From: Plantago major
Taxonomy: Eukaryota > Streptophyta > Magnoliopsida > Lamiales > Plantaginaceae
Assembly (NCBI GenBank): GCA_026545765.1
Contig: CM048839.1
Coordinates: 23,374,566 to 23,438,565, forward strand
Direction: 5' to 3'
Length of the DNA stretch: 64,000 nt
The notes beneath the pieces were generated by a model. It was given only the letters and a program-made list of their open reading frames with translations. It was not told the DNA's origin and made no database searches. The translations under genes were made by a program, and so were the position numbers. Of the stretch, positions 11,661-23,248 are shown piece by piece (position 1 is the first letter of the stretch; each line of letters starts with the position of its first letter).

Positions 11661-12456
11661 GATAATGCATTCACTCAACATAATTGTTAATTCAGTAAGC
11701 ATTATATTAGTGAGAGAAGATGCCACAGACGAACAAAATCAGCTCTCATGATTAAACACATACTATATGTATGAGATTTTTTAATTACATTTGCATTTAT
11801 ACCGTAAAAATAAAAATAACGTAAAACTAACATTCTTTTCTGCATAAAAGTGTCCAGCCAGATATTGAATTTTTACTCCCTAATCCATTGCCCAACTTTT
11901 AGCCCCAACTCTCATGGATCGGTAGGAATTCCTTATACCCAACTAGTGATTCTTCGAGTTCTTCTGGTTAACAACACGGGCTATTTCGTGAGCTCAAGTC
12001 TCGATAAATAGGCTCAAGCTCGAGCTTGGCTCATTTATTCACGATTTATTCGAGCTTGTTAATAAAAAATACATATAAATATAGAAAGAAATATTTAACC
12101 GAGTCTAATCGAACATTGTCGAGTATCAACAGATTGTGCCCTACTTTGCTTGATAAAAAGACGAACATAAAATTAGGCTCGAACTCAACTAGAACACTTT
12201 ATGGAACAAGTCAAGTGTGCGAGTCTTAGCGATTTCGAGTAGAGTCGAGAAGGGCCACAACGGCCCAAGCCCAACTTGCATAATAAAAGAAATATACAGT
12301 AATGTGCAACAAGAAACTACATTTGGCACACTTCTTTTCACGTGAGTACTTGGTCTTTCAAATAAATACATTGTAATGTTGACGAGCAAAAAATCTACAT
12401 GAAAGGTCCAATTTACCCCTGCATTCTTCATGTTCCTTTTTGGCCGCTTGTACTTA
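11661..12456. other. Intergenic, no gene seen
   Basis: AT-rich sequence with no recognisable coding region or structured repeat. A 67-codon ORF at 12026-12229 has no coding features and looks random. Confidence 0.45.
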
Positions 12457-13027
12457 TCTCTTTATGTATTTTTTAGTTTATCTTATTCATAATTAATAAA
12501 ATAAAGAATATAAAAATATAAAAGTTATACCGATTTTAATATTTTTTCGTACTCTACAAATAGAGGTCACCCTTGACTATATTTCGACCATTATAAATTT
12601 TTTTATTTTAAACTCTTAACTAAAACTAGGTGTTAATAGAATCGGTGATTCTGAATCATATTTAACATGATTATACGATTCTGCCATAACACTATATTAA
12701 CTCATTATAATGTTGCAACGCAGCGAATAATGAGTAATATAGTGTTGAAACTCAGATATTCTAAATATATATTGGTCTAAATATATAGTGTTGTAATTCA
12801 GAGGGTCACCAAGTTATGAGTTAATATGGTGTTGTAACTCACTGAGTCTATTAACATCTAATTTTAGTTAAAAGTTTAAAAATTGTAAAATTTATAATGG
12901 TCGAAATATAATCAAGTCTCTATTTGTAGAGTACGAAAAAAAACATGAAAATCGGTATAACTTTTATATTTTATATTCTCTAATTTATTAATTATGAAAA
13001 AGATAAACTAAAAAAGACATAAAGAGA
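12457..13027. mobile_element. MITE with ~200-bp terminal inverted repeats
   Basis: The left arm from TCTCTTTATGT (12457) and the right arm, reverse-complemented from 13027, align for roughly 200 bp. They share TTTTTTAGTTTATCTT, AAAAGTTATACCGATTTT, TACTCTACAAATAGAG and TATATTTCGACCATTATAAA. Between the arms is a second, nested palindrome around ACACTATATTA...TAATATAGTGT (about 12690-12745). There is no coding capacity. Long inverted arms and a short core fit a Mutator-like MITE, but I could not settle the target duplication, so the superfamily is a guess. Confidence 0.75.
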
Positions 13028-13479
13028 AAAATGACAAAAGATATAAATGAGGTGTGACAAGAGAAGAAGCATTCTCCAGCCATGTGACAAAGCAGTGACG
13101 TTTTGGTCACTTCCCACTCAAAAGCAGGGGCATTTTTAACATTTTATGTAGCAGAAGTCAATGCAAAAATGGAGTGTCTCTAATTGAAATTTACCTTTTC
13201 TTCCGGTACCGGTCAGACCATTAATATCATTAATCACTCTCTTCAAAATTAAGCAAGTCTTCATAAACCTCCTGAGCCCACTAGCAACGGTAGAGAAGCT
13301 TTTTGAAGAGGTTTTAAGGTTTTTCTTTTTTAAACATCCTTATAAGCCTTGCTAATCTTACTACTACTTTAAATGGTAGAAGCTCAAAAATAAATTCTAC
13401 ATGATTTATAACTTTGTTGTGAGTTGATAATAAATGGTGAATTTTAATAAGGTATGAGCTCATTATTGGGCTACTAATT
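13028..13479. other. Intergenic, no gene seen
   Basis: AT-rich with no recognisable feature. The Met-started ORF at 13314-13517 on the minus strand overlaps the helicase relic in another frame and looks random. Confidence 0.4.
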
Positions 13480-13870
13480 AGTAGCCCAAATATGTTGGAA
13501 GTTCCCGCCAAAGGCAATCACCACTCCCGTCAAATGGCTCATCTAAATGGCCCATCACATACTTCAAACTCCTATCGAGCGCTTTAAACAATGTCAGATT
13601 GTCATGGGAGCCTTATCCCAAATAATGACCGTCCAAGAACAGCTTGGTGATGAAATATCCAGGGTCAAGTGATGGATCGTCTAAGTGATCTAACTACGAA
13701 GGATATGTACTTTCTACAATAGCTGAAAATGGATGACTTACTTATCGAATAAGTAAACCTTCGGGGATCTTGATATCAATTACCTCACGATCATTAAGTT
13801 CAGCGGCAATGCCATCATCGACCTGTGTTATCCACTCGGCAAATTCTTTTGTCTTTTGAATTTCGAAATA
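13480..13870 (-). pseudogene. Helitron PIF1-like helicase fragments, scrambled
   Basis: On the minus strand, pieces match helicases of plant Helitrons. EFAEWITQVDDGI and DIKIPEGLLI (13855-13755) and AIVESTYPS (about 13715) belong to the C-terminal half. IWDKAPMT (about 13630; family IWDEAPM, Walker B), ALDRSLKYVMG (about 13590) and VVIAFGGNFQ (about 13515; family FGGDFRQ) belong to the N-terminal half. There are stops between them and frames change. In intact helicases the Walker B part comes first, so the order here is permuted, through rearrangement or two overlapping relics. Confidence 0.55.
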
Positions 13871-16800
13871 TCATGAACCAGACTATATAGGATTAAATTG
13901 GACGTAAAAAATGATAAGTTGAATACTGTATCCGTTCTATTAAAAACTTTCTAACTTTCATTCTTTGGTGTTTCATTAGAAACTTCCTACCCAAAAAAAA
14001 AAAAAAGAATATTTTTATCACACTAACTAATTTTTTATTATCCTTGTTACTACTTTATCATCATTTTATCACAAAGATCTTTTTGTCAATATTCAACTCA
14101 TCCTTGTAATTGTGCTATCTTTAGCTTGTGGTAAGATTTGGTTAAAATGGAGTACAAATTTTATTTAAAAAATAGTGAGAGGGTATTATTATACATGACC
14201 TGAAAATGCAAAAAATGTTGTTTTGTAGTACTGTCTCTCATTGTAAAACTTTGTCCAGATAACTTATTTAAAGACGGTCTATGTTATCAATAAAGCATCT
14301 TATGCTATTGATCAAAATATTCATGTTGTTAACGAAATAAGTCTTATTGTAATATGAAAAAACATAAATGTTGAGAACAAAGTTGTTTTGCTTAATAACA
14401 TCGATATTTCCTTGAAAATATAGGTTCTGTCTCTAGATAAATTATCTAGATACCGTTTATCAGGAGACTTACTCAATCTAAGAACCTGATATATGTAAAA
14501 ATGAACAGGAAAAATCTAACACATACTTCAAAAGCAAGAAATGTATATATTTTAGACAAATCTAGTGAAAGACAGAAGCAAGTACACAGTAGAAAATGGT
14601 GAATCTGCTTGAAACACCAACTCTAGAATTGATGGTTCATGTAAAATACTTGGTTTACTTCACAATTCTACACAAAATAGCCTTCTGCTTCCTTTACTTT
14701 CTTGGCAGGAAAATGGAAGGAAATTATTTTCAAACACCTTGTATGAACCTGGAGAAGAACAACTGTAAATGAGTGAAAATGGGCAAGAAGGACAAGAGAA
14801 AAGAAGCCTAAATATGAGCCTGCAGAACAAATCTTAGATGAGTAGAAATGGGGAGAACTAATTTTGATGAGTAGAAAATTGGCGTTCTGCGATGCAAATT
14901 GGATGTTATAGGCAGAAAAATGGTCTAAGCCCAAAACATACAAACAGCCATAAAAGCTTAGATAGAACGCCAATCAAACATTATCACAAATACATTGAGT
15001 TTTCAAACTAATAACTGAAACTCGAAAGAAAACAAAAACAAACATCTTATTTATCAAATCTTAGATGGCCAAGAAACTGATTTCGGTTTGAATAAAAGTG
15101 AATACGCTTGGAAGTAGAGAGGGAAAGAGAATGTCAACAATATTTAAATGTGCTCTCAGTTATCATCTAATCCCGAGATTCATATAAATCAAGCTTAATT
15201 AGGATTAGTTTTAATAGGAAAAAGAAGGTTTGAATTGGAAAGAAAACATGCATCGGTTCGAATACTATATTTCATGAAAACTGGAACATTCACACCTTCG
15301 TCTTCTTGCTCAAAATGCTTATATTAGATCCGCCATCTTCCAATGATGGCATCATTTCGATATGGGAGGTTGCAGAAGGTTGAGGAATTCGTCAGGTGCT
15401 CAACTTACAGGAACGATCTAACTTCATGAGAACTGCTTACAATATAAATTTAGAAATTCTCGAATAATGTAGCACTTTAATATTATGTTGGAAATTTCTT
15501 TAAATCATTAAAATTTATTTTCAAATAGTACTTTATATATTGTTTTCCATACCCGTCGAATCTCGCTTGGAAATCATTTCGACAACAAAGCAAATATGAT
15601 GTGCATCAATTTCATTCATATATTCAGTCCGGGTTGAATAGCGAAAGAGAAGCAAATCGCGAAGTACATGCATCATCGAAATTATACCAATAACTCACTA
15701 AAATTAAAGATGTTTTTAATACTGGAAGATAAAAAAAGGAGAGAGATTTAAGAAAGAATAGAAACCTCAACTATACAGTAACAAAAAATCCAAAATAATA
15801 AAAAGTCATCTTTTGTTCTTAAAGGGATTTAAGTGTTTTATTTCTCCCAGAATTAATTATCAACCATTTCAAGTATTTCAACCCTTATTCACATGCTGAA
15901 ACTTAACAAAATCAAAAACATAAACTTACATTTAGATATGCACATGAGATATATTTTTCTCGCTTAATTTATTGACCATTGATGCATTGTGTATGGTGGA
16001 AGAAACGTACGTCCATGGAGAGGAATCTAAAAATGAAATGTGATTTGGAGAAGAATTTTTACCTGATCTCTTTGCCCCTACACATCTGTGGTGGACCCTC
16101 TTGATTTCAGTCCAAACCATTGGTCATCATCTTCCGAGATCATTCATCTTCTTCTATGTGGGTAGAAAACTATAAGTACTCGAGTTATCAACTGATCCCG
16201 AAAGGAAGCTCGTAACATCATGCATCTCGAATTTGGTTCCCAATATATGAAAAAACTACATGATAATAAAAGAGACAGAGATATCATCAACTCAGTAGGA
16301 TCATACATGATGCAAATAAGGCAAATAACGGAAAGTAGAACTAATATGATACCATACAAAACCTGCGACACTAAAACAATCTTCACCCATTAATTTCTGC
16401 AATCAATAACGTAGTTGCTAACTTGCTATCCCAACCAAACGATCACTAACTGACTCCCAACGCACAAGAGAATGGACATGAGAAATAAATATGACTATCT
16501 TCATTGTCTGGCCCCACAATTAATGTACAAATCGAAACAGGGATGACATAGCTCCATGAATATTCGTAGCCCTTTTCTCTTAATATGTAATATCAGAACA
16601 TATGAGATGATAAAGAGAACCCAGGACAGACAAATTCGAACTTTTCTCCTCTTATTATAAAAACATATCAACTAAAATATGCAATCAATCAGTTGGTAAT
16701 AATTTGATTTAAAGATTCATTACTAATTTACATATTGTTTTGAGAATCCATCAATTTCTTCTTCAAAAAGACCTTCTACAATGAGCTCAAGTTAAGAAAA

Positions 16801-18039
16801 ATAAAGAATGATTAATTGAAAGGGAAAAATAAGTGGTGCCAGTAGTTCTAGTGATTGTTTGATAGTTGGCTTATTAAAAGTTTCTCCATCAATCTGCACG
16901 ACTGCACCTGACATTAAATTGAAGCCAACTCAACTCACACGCTTCCATGTAAACAAAGTAAACATAAGTTATAAGAACCAATAACTCCATTAACGAAATT
17001 ATAGACCATAAAAAACAACGTAAACTAACCCAGCCTTTTATTGTCTTTCTATCTGAAGCCTAGTCTACATTCTCAGTTTTTTATAAATAGAATAAAAAGG
17101 CTTTTTTTGAGTTTAAAACACATAAGTGCAGAACGTGGACTGAATCAGTTTATATAAACCAAATGAACCAAAGACCGAGTCTTCATTCTGCTCTGGACTT
17201 TTCTTATGTACACAACATTCTGCATACTTGAGCTTGAAATTTTATCATATAGCTTGTGTACAAATTGAAAAAGCACGTTCTCAGCTTGGTATTTCATCAT
17301 ACAAATTGTATACCAATTTAAAAAAATCACATTGTGAGCTTGGCAATGCATCAGACAACTTGTATACCAGTGCAAAATCATGAACGTTATCCTGTATCAG
17401 CAATCCATCATTCACATCGATTTATCAATTTGTGTTGAATAAATTTTTTTAAAAAATGAGATTGATCGATTTTCATCAACAACATGAAGAATGGAATCGA
17501 TTTTGCCTAAAGAGTCAACATTGATTTGAAAGCAAGCAATTACCTGGACATAGAGAATCTGCTACGTGGTGATGCGGCGGGCTTGGAAGTGGACGGCATT
17601 GACAACGTCCGATCTCTCCCGCTGATTTAGTCCTCTGTGAATTGAACGAAAGGGGAATTTTGGCATTGGGGGAGAAGAATCCATCGATTAGAATGGACAA
17701 AGATCACCATGTGCTGATTTAAAATCGAGATGAGAAGCTTAATCTATGTATGGATCAATTTTCAAAACAACAATCACTCATCTCGCATACCCAACCATTG
17801 CTGAATTGAGTTGAGAACTGGGATAGACTTTATGCGGAATTGATTTGAGAATTAAGGGACACGACACCAATCTCATCGATCATATTCAAATTGACAAAAG
17901 TATCAGAATCATGGGTGGTTGCGCGATTGGTGGGAAGATACGGTGGTGGCTCTGTTAGAGAATGAAAGACGGAGATGGCCTCGTGATCGAACTGGTTGAG
18001 GACAGTGATTGAAATTTGAAATTTTAGGAGAATTGTGGG
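13871..18039. other. Long intergenic stretch, no gene supported
   Basis: AT-rich DNA whose ORFs are short, have no recognisable domain and lie on both strands. A GC-richer patch on the minus strand at 17515-17720 opens with a possible ATG and a splice-donor-like site (GTAATT) and might be a captured gene fragment, but no family is recognised. The patch at 15930-16130 (minus) also has slightly coding-like composition, without identity. Confidence 0.4.
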
Positions 18040-18165
18040 AGAAGAATTGACCCGCGAAAATGAAATGATCCGACCCAATGACCCGTGAAAATGCAAATAA
18101 GTGTGGTAAATTGCAAACAAGCCCGTCTTTATAGTCTCTATATACTTGGTCTTTCCAAATACTTT
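18040..18165 (+). mobile_element. Terminal fragment of the short-phrase TIR family
   Basis: Shares an ordered terminal sequence with 57950-58090 and, reversed, with 61430-61590: GACCC...CCCG, then GTGTGGTAAATT, CAAA, CCGTCTTT, then TTGGTCTTTCC and a final ACTTTGTG. No matching left end was found in this window, so this is either a solo end or the right end of an element whose left end has decayed. Confidence 0.45.
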
Positions 18166-18273
18166 GTGAAATATTATTGGGAATTGCTCCCAGTTTGTAC
18201 ATATTTATCCTCATGTCGGAATAGACTCTGCCTTTATTTTCAACCGACCACGAGAATGTATTACTCAGTGTAA

Positions 18274-18415
18274 GGCTTTGTTCTCTTCAACTGCAATTTT
18301 CTGAATTAAACTGAACTGAATGGAACTTAACTGAACTGAATTGTAGTATAAAATATAACTAAGCAGAACTGAACTGAACTAAACTGAATGAGTTTTCAGT
18401 TGAAAATAACAGAGC
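18274..18415. mobile_element. Tourist-like MITE, copy 1
   Basis: 142 bp with terminal inverted repeats GGCTTTGTTCTCTTCAACTG / CAGTTGAAAATAACAGAGC and TAA on both sides (18271-18273 and 18416-18418), as expected for PIF/Harbinger-type MITEs. The interior is rich in GAACTGAACT phrases. A closely related copy lies at 58739-58876. Confidence 0.8.
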
Positions 18416-18418
18416 TAA

Positions 18419-21400
18419 CAAGAAAATTACACTCGGTAACAGGATAAACTTGGGAGGACGAGAGATGGTTGCTATTTGCCAAGAGGCCCAGGACCATTGA
18501 TGGTAGTGGGATTGGTTTGGGCTTTTAGGAAGAAACACTTGGGCTGTTGTTTATATTAGAAGAAAACACACATGGAGATATTGGGCCTCGTGATTATCTC
18601 TTGATTCTTCCCTTGGATGGCAAATGCCAAATTATTCAACTTGAGTCGTTGAGAGCGATCACCAAGTTATCATGAATGATATTCTCACCGGGAATATGAT
18701 CTATTGGTAGCCAGATACCTTATTTGTGATATTCGATATTTTGCAACGTGAGTTTATGTGATTGAAAGTGCAGTGTTTGCTACACAATTTTCAACCGTGT
18801 TCCATGCAATTTGGGAACATTACGCGCAACATTATTGTTCAGGACATTGTAGTTATGTGACAGTTTTTGTACCAAATTCCGGTCCAAATACATTTTCAGT
18901 TCATGGTTACTCATAGTGTTGCTAAGAGGCTACTCATTATTGTAAAGGTGTGATTTTAGCATATTTTTAAGTGGGTAATAGGCTTATCATGTGGTATAAA
19001 TGAAATCACATTTGATGCTAAAAAATACTTGCCTAGACAATTGATAATATGGCTCACCAATGACTCACGCGTGTACATATATTTATAACATTGGTACTAA
19101 TAAAATTCATCAAACTCAAAAATAATAGACAAATCAACTCACTTACGCCTACCACACCACATTCCTCCTCTCAACTTACTGGAATATAATTCTCAAAAAA
19201 GTAAAAAACTTACTACTAGAATATACAAGTATGTGGTCCTTGGTTTTCTTCAAGCTCGTTTCTGATTAAGTAATTCATTAAGCTAATTTGACAACGTTTA
19301 CTTATCTGTTTTCTTATCTTTGTATAAATTGACATTTAAGTATATAATGAAATATGTTCCTTAAATGATGGGTTAGGTATGTAATGTTTCAAATGCTTAC
19401 TTTTGAAAGTTTAGAATTAATACAAATTTTCTCATGTGAAAATTCTTTCATTTTACCACTTGAGGATTTCTCAAATGAATTTGATAAGTCATCCCGTTGA
19501 TTGAATATATTGAACATTGATTGGATATTTTTCTCCATCTATTTATTTCAATATTCGAAATAACAAACTGCTTTGATATGTTAAACTGTTGAAGTTACAT
19601 AATAATACAAATAGTATAAAAAAAGCTCTAATATCATCTTTTATGTGCTTGTCTACCTTTAGTATCAAAACTTTGTTAGTACAAGTACAACTTTTAACAA
19701 CTCTTGGTGTCACCGGCACACTAACAACCAGATTAAAAAGATTAGAATCTTTGATTTTTTTATACCAAAGTGGGAATTTAATTTAAGAAAAGGATCAAAG
19801 GAAAGAATAAGAGTACTAATGTGGAAGTTTTATGTGATTGATGAAAAAAAATTGCTCCCCGTGGTAAGGTATGTCCGTATGTTCGTGGCATGTGCTTAAC
19901 GTGGACCAAAACCAATTACTATAAGACAAAGGCAAGATGATGAAAGAATGTGACTTGTCTTACTCTGCAACCAAAGTACCAAACTATATCATATCATGTG
20001 GCGATCCAAGTTCACATGGTAAGTTCGTGTTCCTCGCAATAGAATATTTTCATAAGCAACAAAATATTATTTTAACACGCACTTATCCACATTCTAAACT
20101 TACTTAGCCACTTTCTAATATTACGAGACGAGACACACCCAGATTTAAGCAAACTCGACCTTTCTCCTATTCGGGTCGTTGCTGGACATAATTCGTGAAA
20201 TCTGAGATAATTATCTTATACTGGTCTGTAATCAATCCTTCTAAGGCCCCGTTGATAAAGTAGCATGTGTCAATTAGGTAGTTGGTAGCAAATTTAGTTG
20301 AAAATAAAATCATTGAAATTATAAGTCAACTTATAGTTGCTAGAGAAATGAGATTGAATGTTCAAACTATGTAACGGTTTTTGATTTCCCTCGTCCAGTT
20401 AAAATATGATCGTGGAACTGCATCGAGATATTGACCTTTTAAAATATTTAAATAGTAAGGTATACATCGAGCCGCAATCATGAATCATGATAAAGGGTCT
20501 CGATTTAGGAAGAGAACTGCACACGCTAGCTTTACGTCCAATCATTCCGGTTCAGTTTATCCACCCCAACAAGAATGAAAAATAAATATTCAACTTTAAT
20601 TATTTGTGCATTTCTTCTTCAATCAAAACTCATTCAATTCGATTCGATTCATTGCTTCGCTTATATTTTGTCTACAATTGATTCGATTTAGTTCCAAGAA
20701 TTTCATTGAAAAGAATGGGCTTTAATATGTTTCAATATACTACTATATCTCAATACCCTGAAAATCTCAATGACGATTGCAGGATAATATGATTTTTTTT
20801 AATTACTCCTCTCAATCTAGGATAAAGTATTTAATTTTTATTTTGTTGTGCTCATCTACACTCCCTAATTAGTTTGAGGAAATTGATAAAAGGTGAAATC
20901 CCAAATTTCATACATGTATAATTATAGGAATTTCTTTTTTTAATATTCCGATGGATTGGCTAGTTTTCATGGGAAATCTCAATTGCCTATTTCTATTGTG
21001 AGTTAACTGAGATATAGTAGTATGTTACGTTCCATTATGAAGAATTTCAGATTTTTTTTTATTTTTTTATTTTTTTATTTTTAACTTTTGCAATAGCCAA
21101 CGCCCAACGGACCAACATCATATTTTTAGTTACTAACATTGCTAGATTGTTTGGCATATAAATTAAGGTCGATTAAAGTTGACTTGTGCATTGAATTGTG
21201 TTTGACGTACCACTAAAAACCTGTCAAGTCACTATCCCACTCACATAAAATCGTGTTACTATTCATATGCTAAAGGTCTAGAGTCGTATGTCTAACATAT
21301 AATGCATGTCTAGGCATAACACCACATATTTAAAAATGCATGTTTATTAAACACATGATATTTAAACTTAAGTATAGCATGATATTTGTTGATGAATATG

Positions 21401-22915
21401 TAATAATAATTTGATCACTTCGGATTAAGCATGTAAGATTTATTTGATCGGTTCGGATGGTATAAAGTGAAAGTTTTTCTTTTTCTTAACTCCACATTCC
21501 AAATTGTAAGAAATTAAATTTTCCTTACAAAAGGTGCTGCCTACGTTGTTATTTAGGCCGCAAAAGGATCTTTATTTCATCACATGCACGTCCGAAAAGT
21601 TGCAAAATTCTATGTAAAGATGATGTATTGTTTGTTTGTTTCTAGATAAGTTTGGCGTAACGAATTTCGATTACAAGTACTAATTATTATTGTTATTATT
21701 ATTTATTTCATCAGTTCAATTTTATATTACACTACAAATTTGTAAGGATGGAAAAAACCAAAGCATACGGTTTTGCTCACAAACACATGGCAGAGTTATC
21801 TCATGCAATCAACATGAGTCGAATTTACGCTGATCACACGTTGCCTTAGCTATATAGTTTACCTGGTTGCTAATATGTATGTACTCCCAATCCTCGCTAT
21901 ATCGAATGTTCGTTCACAAGAAATTTACTTTTAGCTGATACATAGTGAAGCGTAGTGGAGCACCTAAGTTATATTTAAGCTAATCGATAAAACCGGAATA
22001 TCTGAAAACTTTTAATTCACACTATTAGACAACAACAAAAATAAGGGGAAAAAATAGACTATTAGAAAATAAAAATTTATGTAAAGCATAAAGAATGAAC
22101 ACGTATTTGGAAAAATGAGTAGAAATTACAATGAGAAATGAATAAATAGGAAGGGAGAAAAACAGAAAATGGGAAATGGAAAACATAAGAACAAACCAAA
22201 AAACATCTAAATGAGAAATATAATTAAAACCACATATTTATTGTATAACACATGACACTTACTAATTATATGAAATTCAACATGATGACTTGTAGACTGT
22301 TCCTCTAATAATATGATGGAGCACAAACTATAACATATGTTTCCAAATACATTTTATCCTTACATGTGCGTTGTAAAATTAGAAGACTTCTTATGAATGT
22401 TAAAAAAAATGGTGTAATTTTATTTGTACAAGTGACAATCATAATTCATTAAAAATTTCTTGAAGTTTAAATTTGGACTTTATGTAAAATTAGAAGAATT
22501 CTTATGAATGATTTTTTTTAAAAAAAGGTGTAATTTTTGTTTGTATAAGTTTAAATTTCTTGAAGTATAAATAATATATTATTCGTCACTCGTTTAAATT
22601 TCACGGAGAGCGAATTTAAATGAATTATGCATTCTAAGTCTAAGCATGTCACAACTTGTTCTTAATTTTACGCTTGTTATTCCCATTCGCATCTGAATTA
22701 TAGCGGTTGGATTCCCAACCTTATTTAAAAAGAAATAGATTTTAGTTTTCACGTAACACTAGATAGGAAAGGACCAAAATTTGATATTTTCCAACTCCGT
22801 GTGAATTGAATCAATATTTTTCAACTATATATGTCAACTGAATTACAACTCATCAATGTAGTTTACTCCAATTAGAATTGTACTACTACTACCGATCCAA
22901 ATCACCACCAAATTA
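18419..22915. other. Long AT-rich intergenic stretch
   Basis: No gene supported. T-rich runs occur near 21050. A weak RNase H-tail-like phrase (HSVAKRLLII, about 18910-18945) is too short to call. One further decayed MITE is listed separately. Confidence 0.45.
20605..20727. mobile_element. Possible decayed Tourist-like MITE
   Basis: Shares AAAACTCATTCAATTC, a TTAGTTC block and a right end AAAGAATGGGCTTTAA with the inverted copies of the MITE at 58739. It is strongly diverged and both ends are uncertain. Confidence 0.3.
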
Positions 22916-23010
22916 GATTATGTTATATTCGTTTGAAAACTCATTCAGTTTACATCTACTTATTTATATTTTATACTATAGTTCAATTCAGCTCAAAAAA
23001 ACACAACCTT
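22916..23010. mobile_element. Decayed Tourist-like MITE upstream of the TMEM214-like gene
   Basis: Matches the reverse complement of the MITE at 58739: TGTTATATTC, TTTGAAAACTCATT, TATATTTTATACTATAGTTC and a decayed right end before CCTTA. It lies about 240 bp upstream of the ATG at 23249, within the likely promoter. Confidence 0.5.
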
Positions 23011-23248
23011 ACTGAGACTAAAATTGAGTGGCATTCCACGTAATTCCACACAAAGTCACAGGTCAATTTCAGCTCCCAGTCAACCCACCTTATTTACTCC
23101 GCTTCTCATAACAGTCGCTCACTGTTATTTCTTCTTTCTTCTATCTTCTTCTGCTATTTTCATCTCATTCTCTCTCTAACCCAAACAAATCGCAATTTCC
23201 TTTCTCTCACAAACCAAACCAAACCAAACCAATTTCAATCAATCAACA

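Noticed and set aside
14668..14973. 101-codon minus-strand ORF
   Set aside because: Hydrophobic composition from T-rich DNA, no homology or splice context recognised.
17515..17700. Minus-strand ORF in a GC-richer patch with a donor-like GT
   Set aside because: No recognisable domain or second exon. It might be a captured gene fragment, but that cannot be shown.
18580..18970. Possible LINE or RNase H tail (HSVAKRLLII and nearby phrases)
   Set aside because: Only a few residues resemble the family and the frame is broken; too weak to call.
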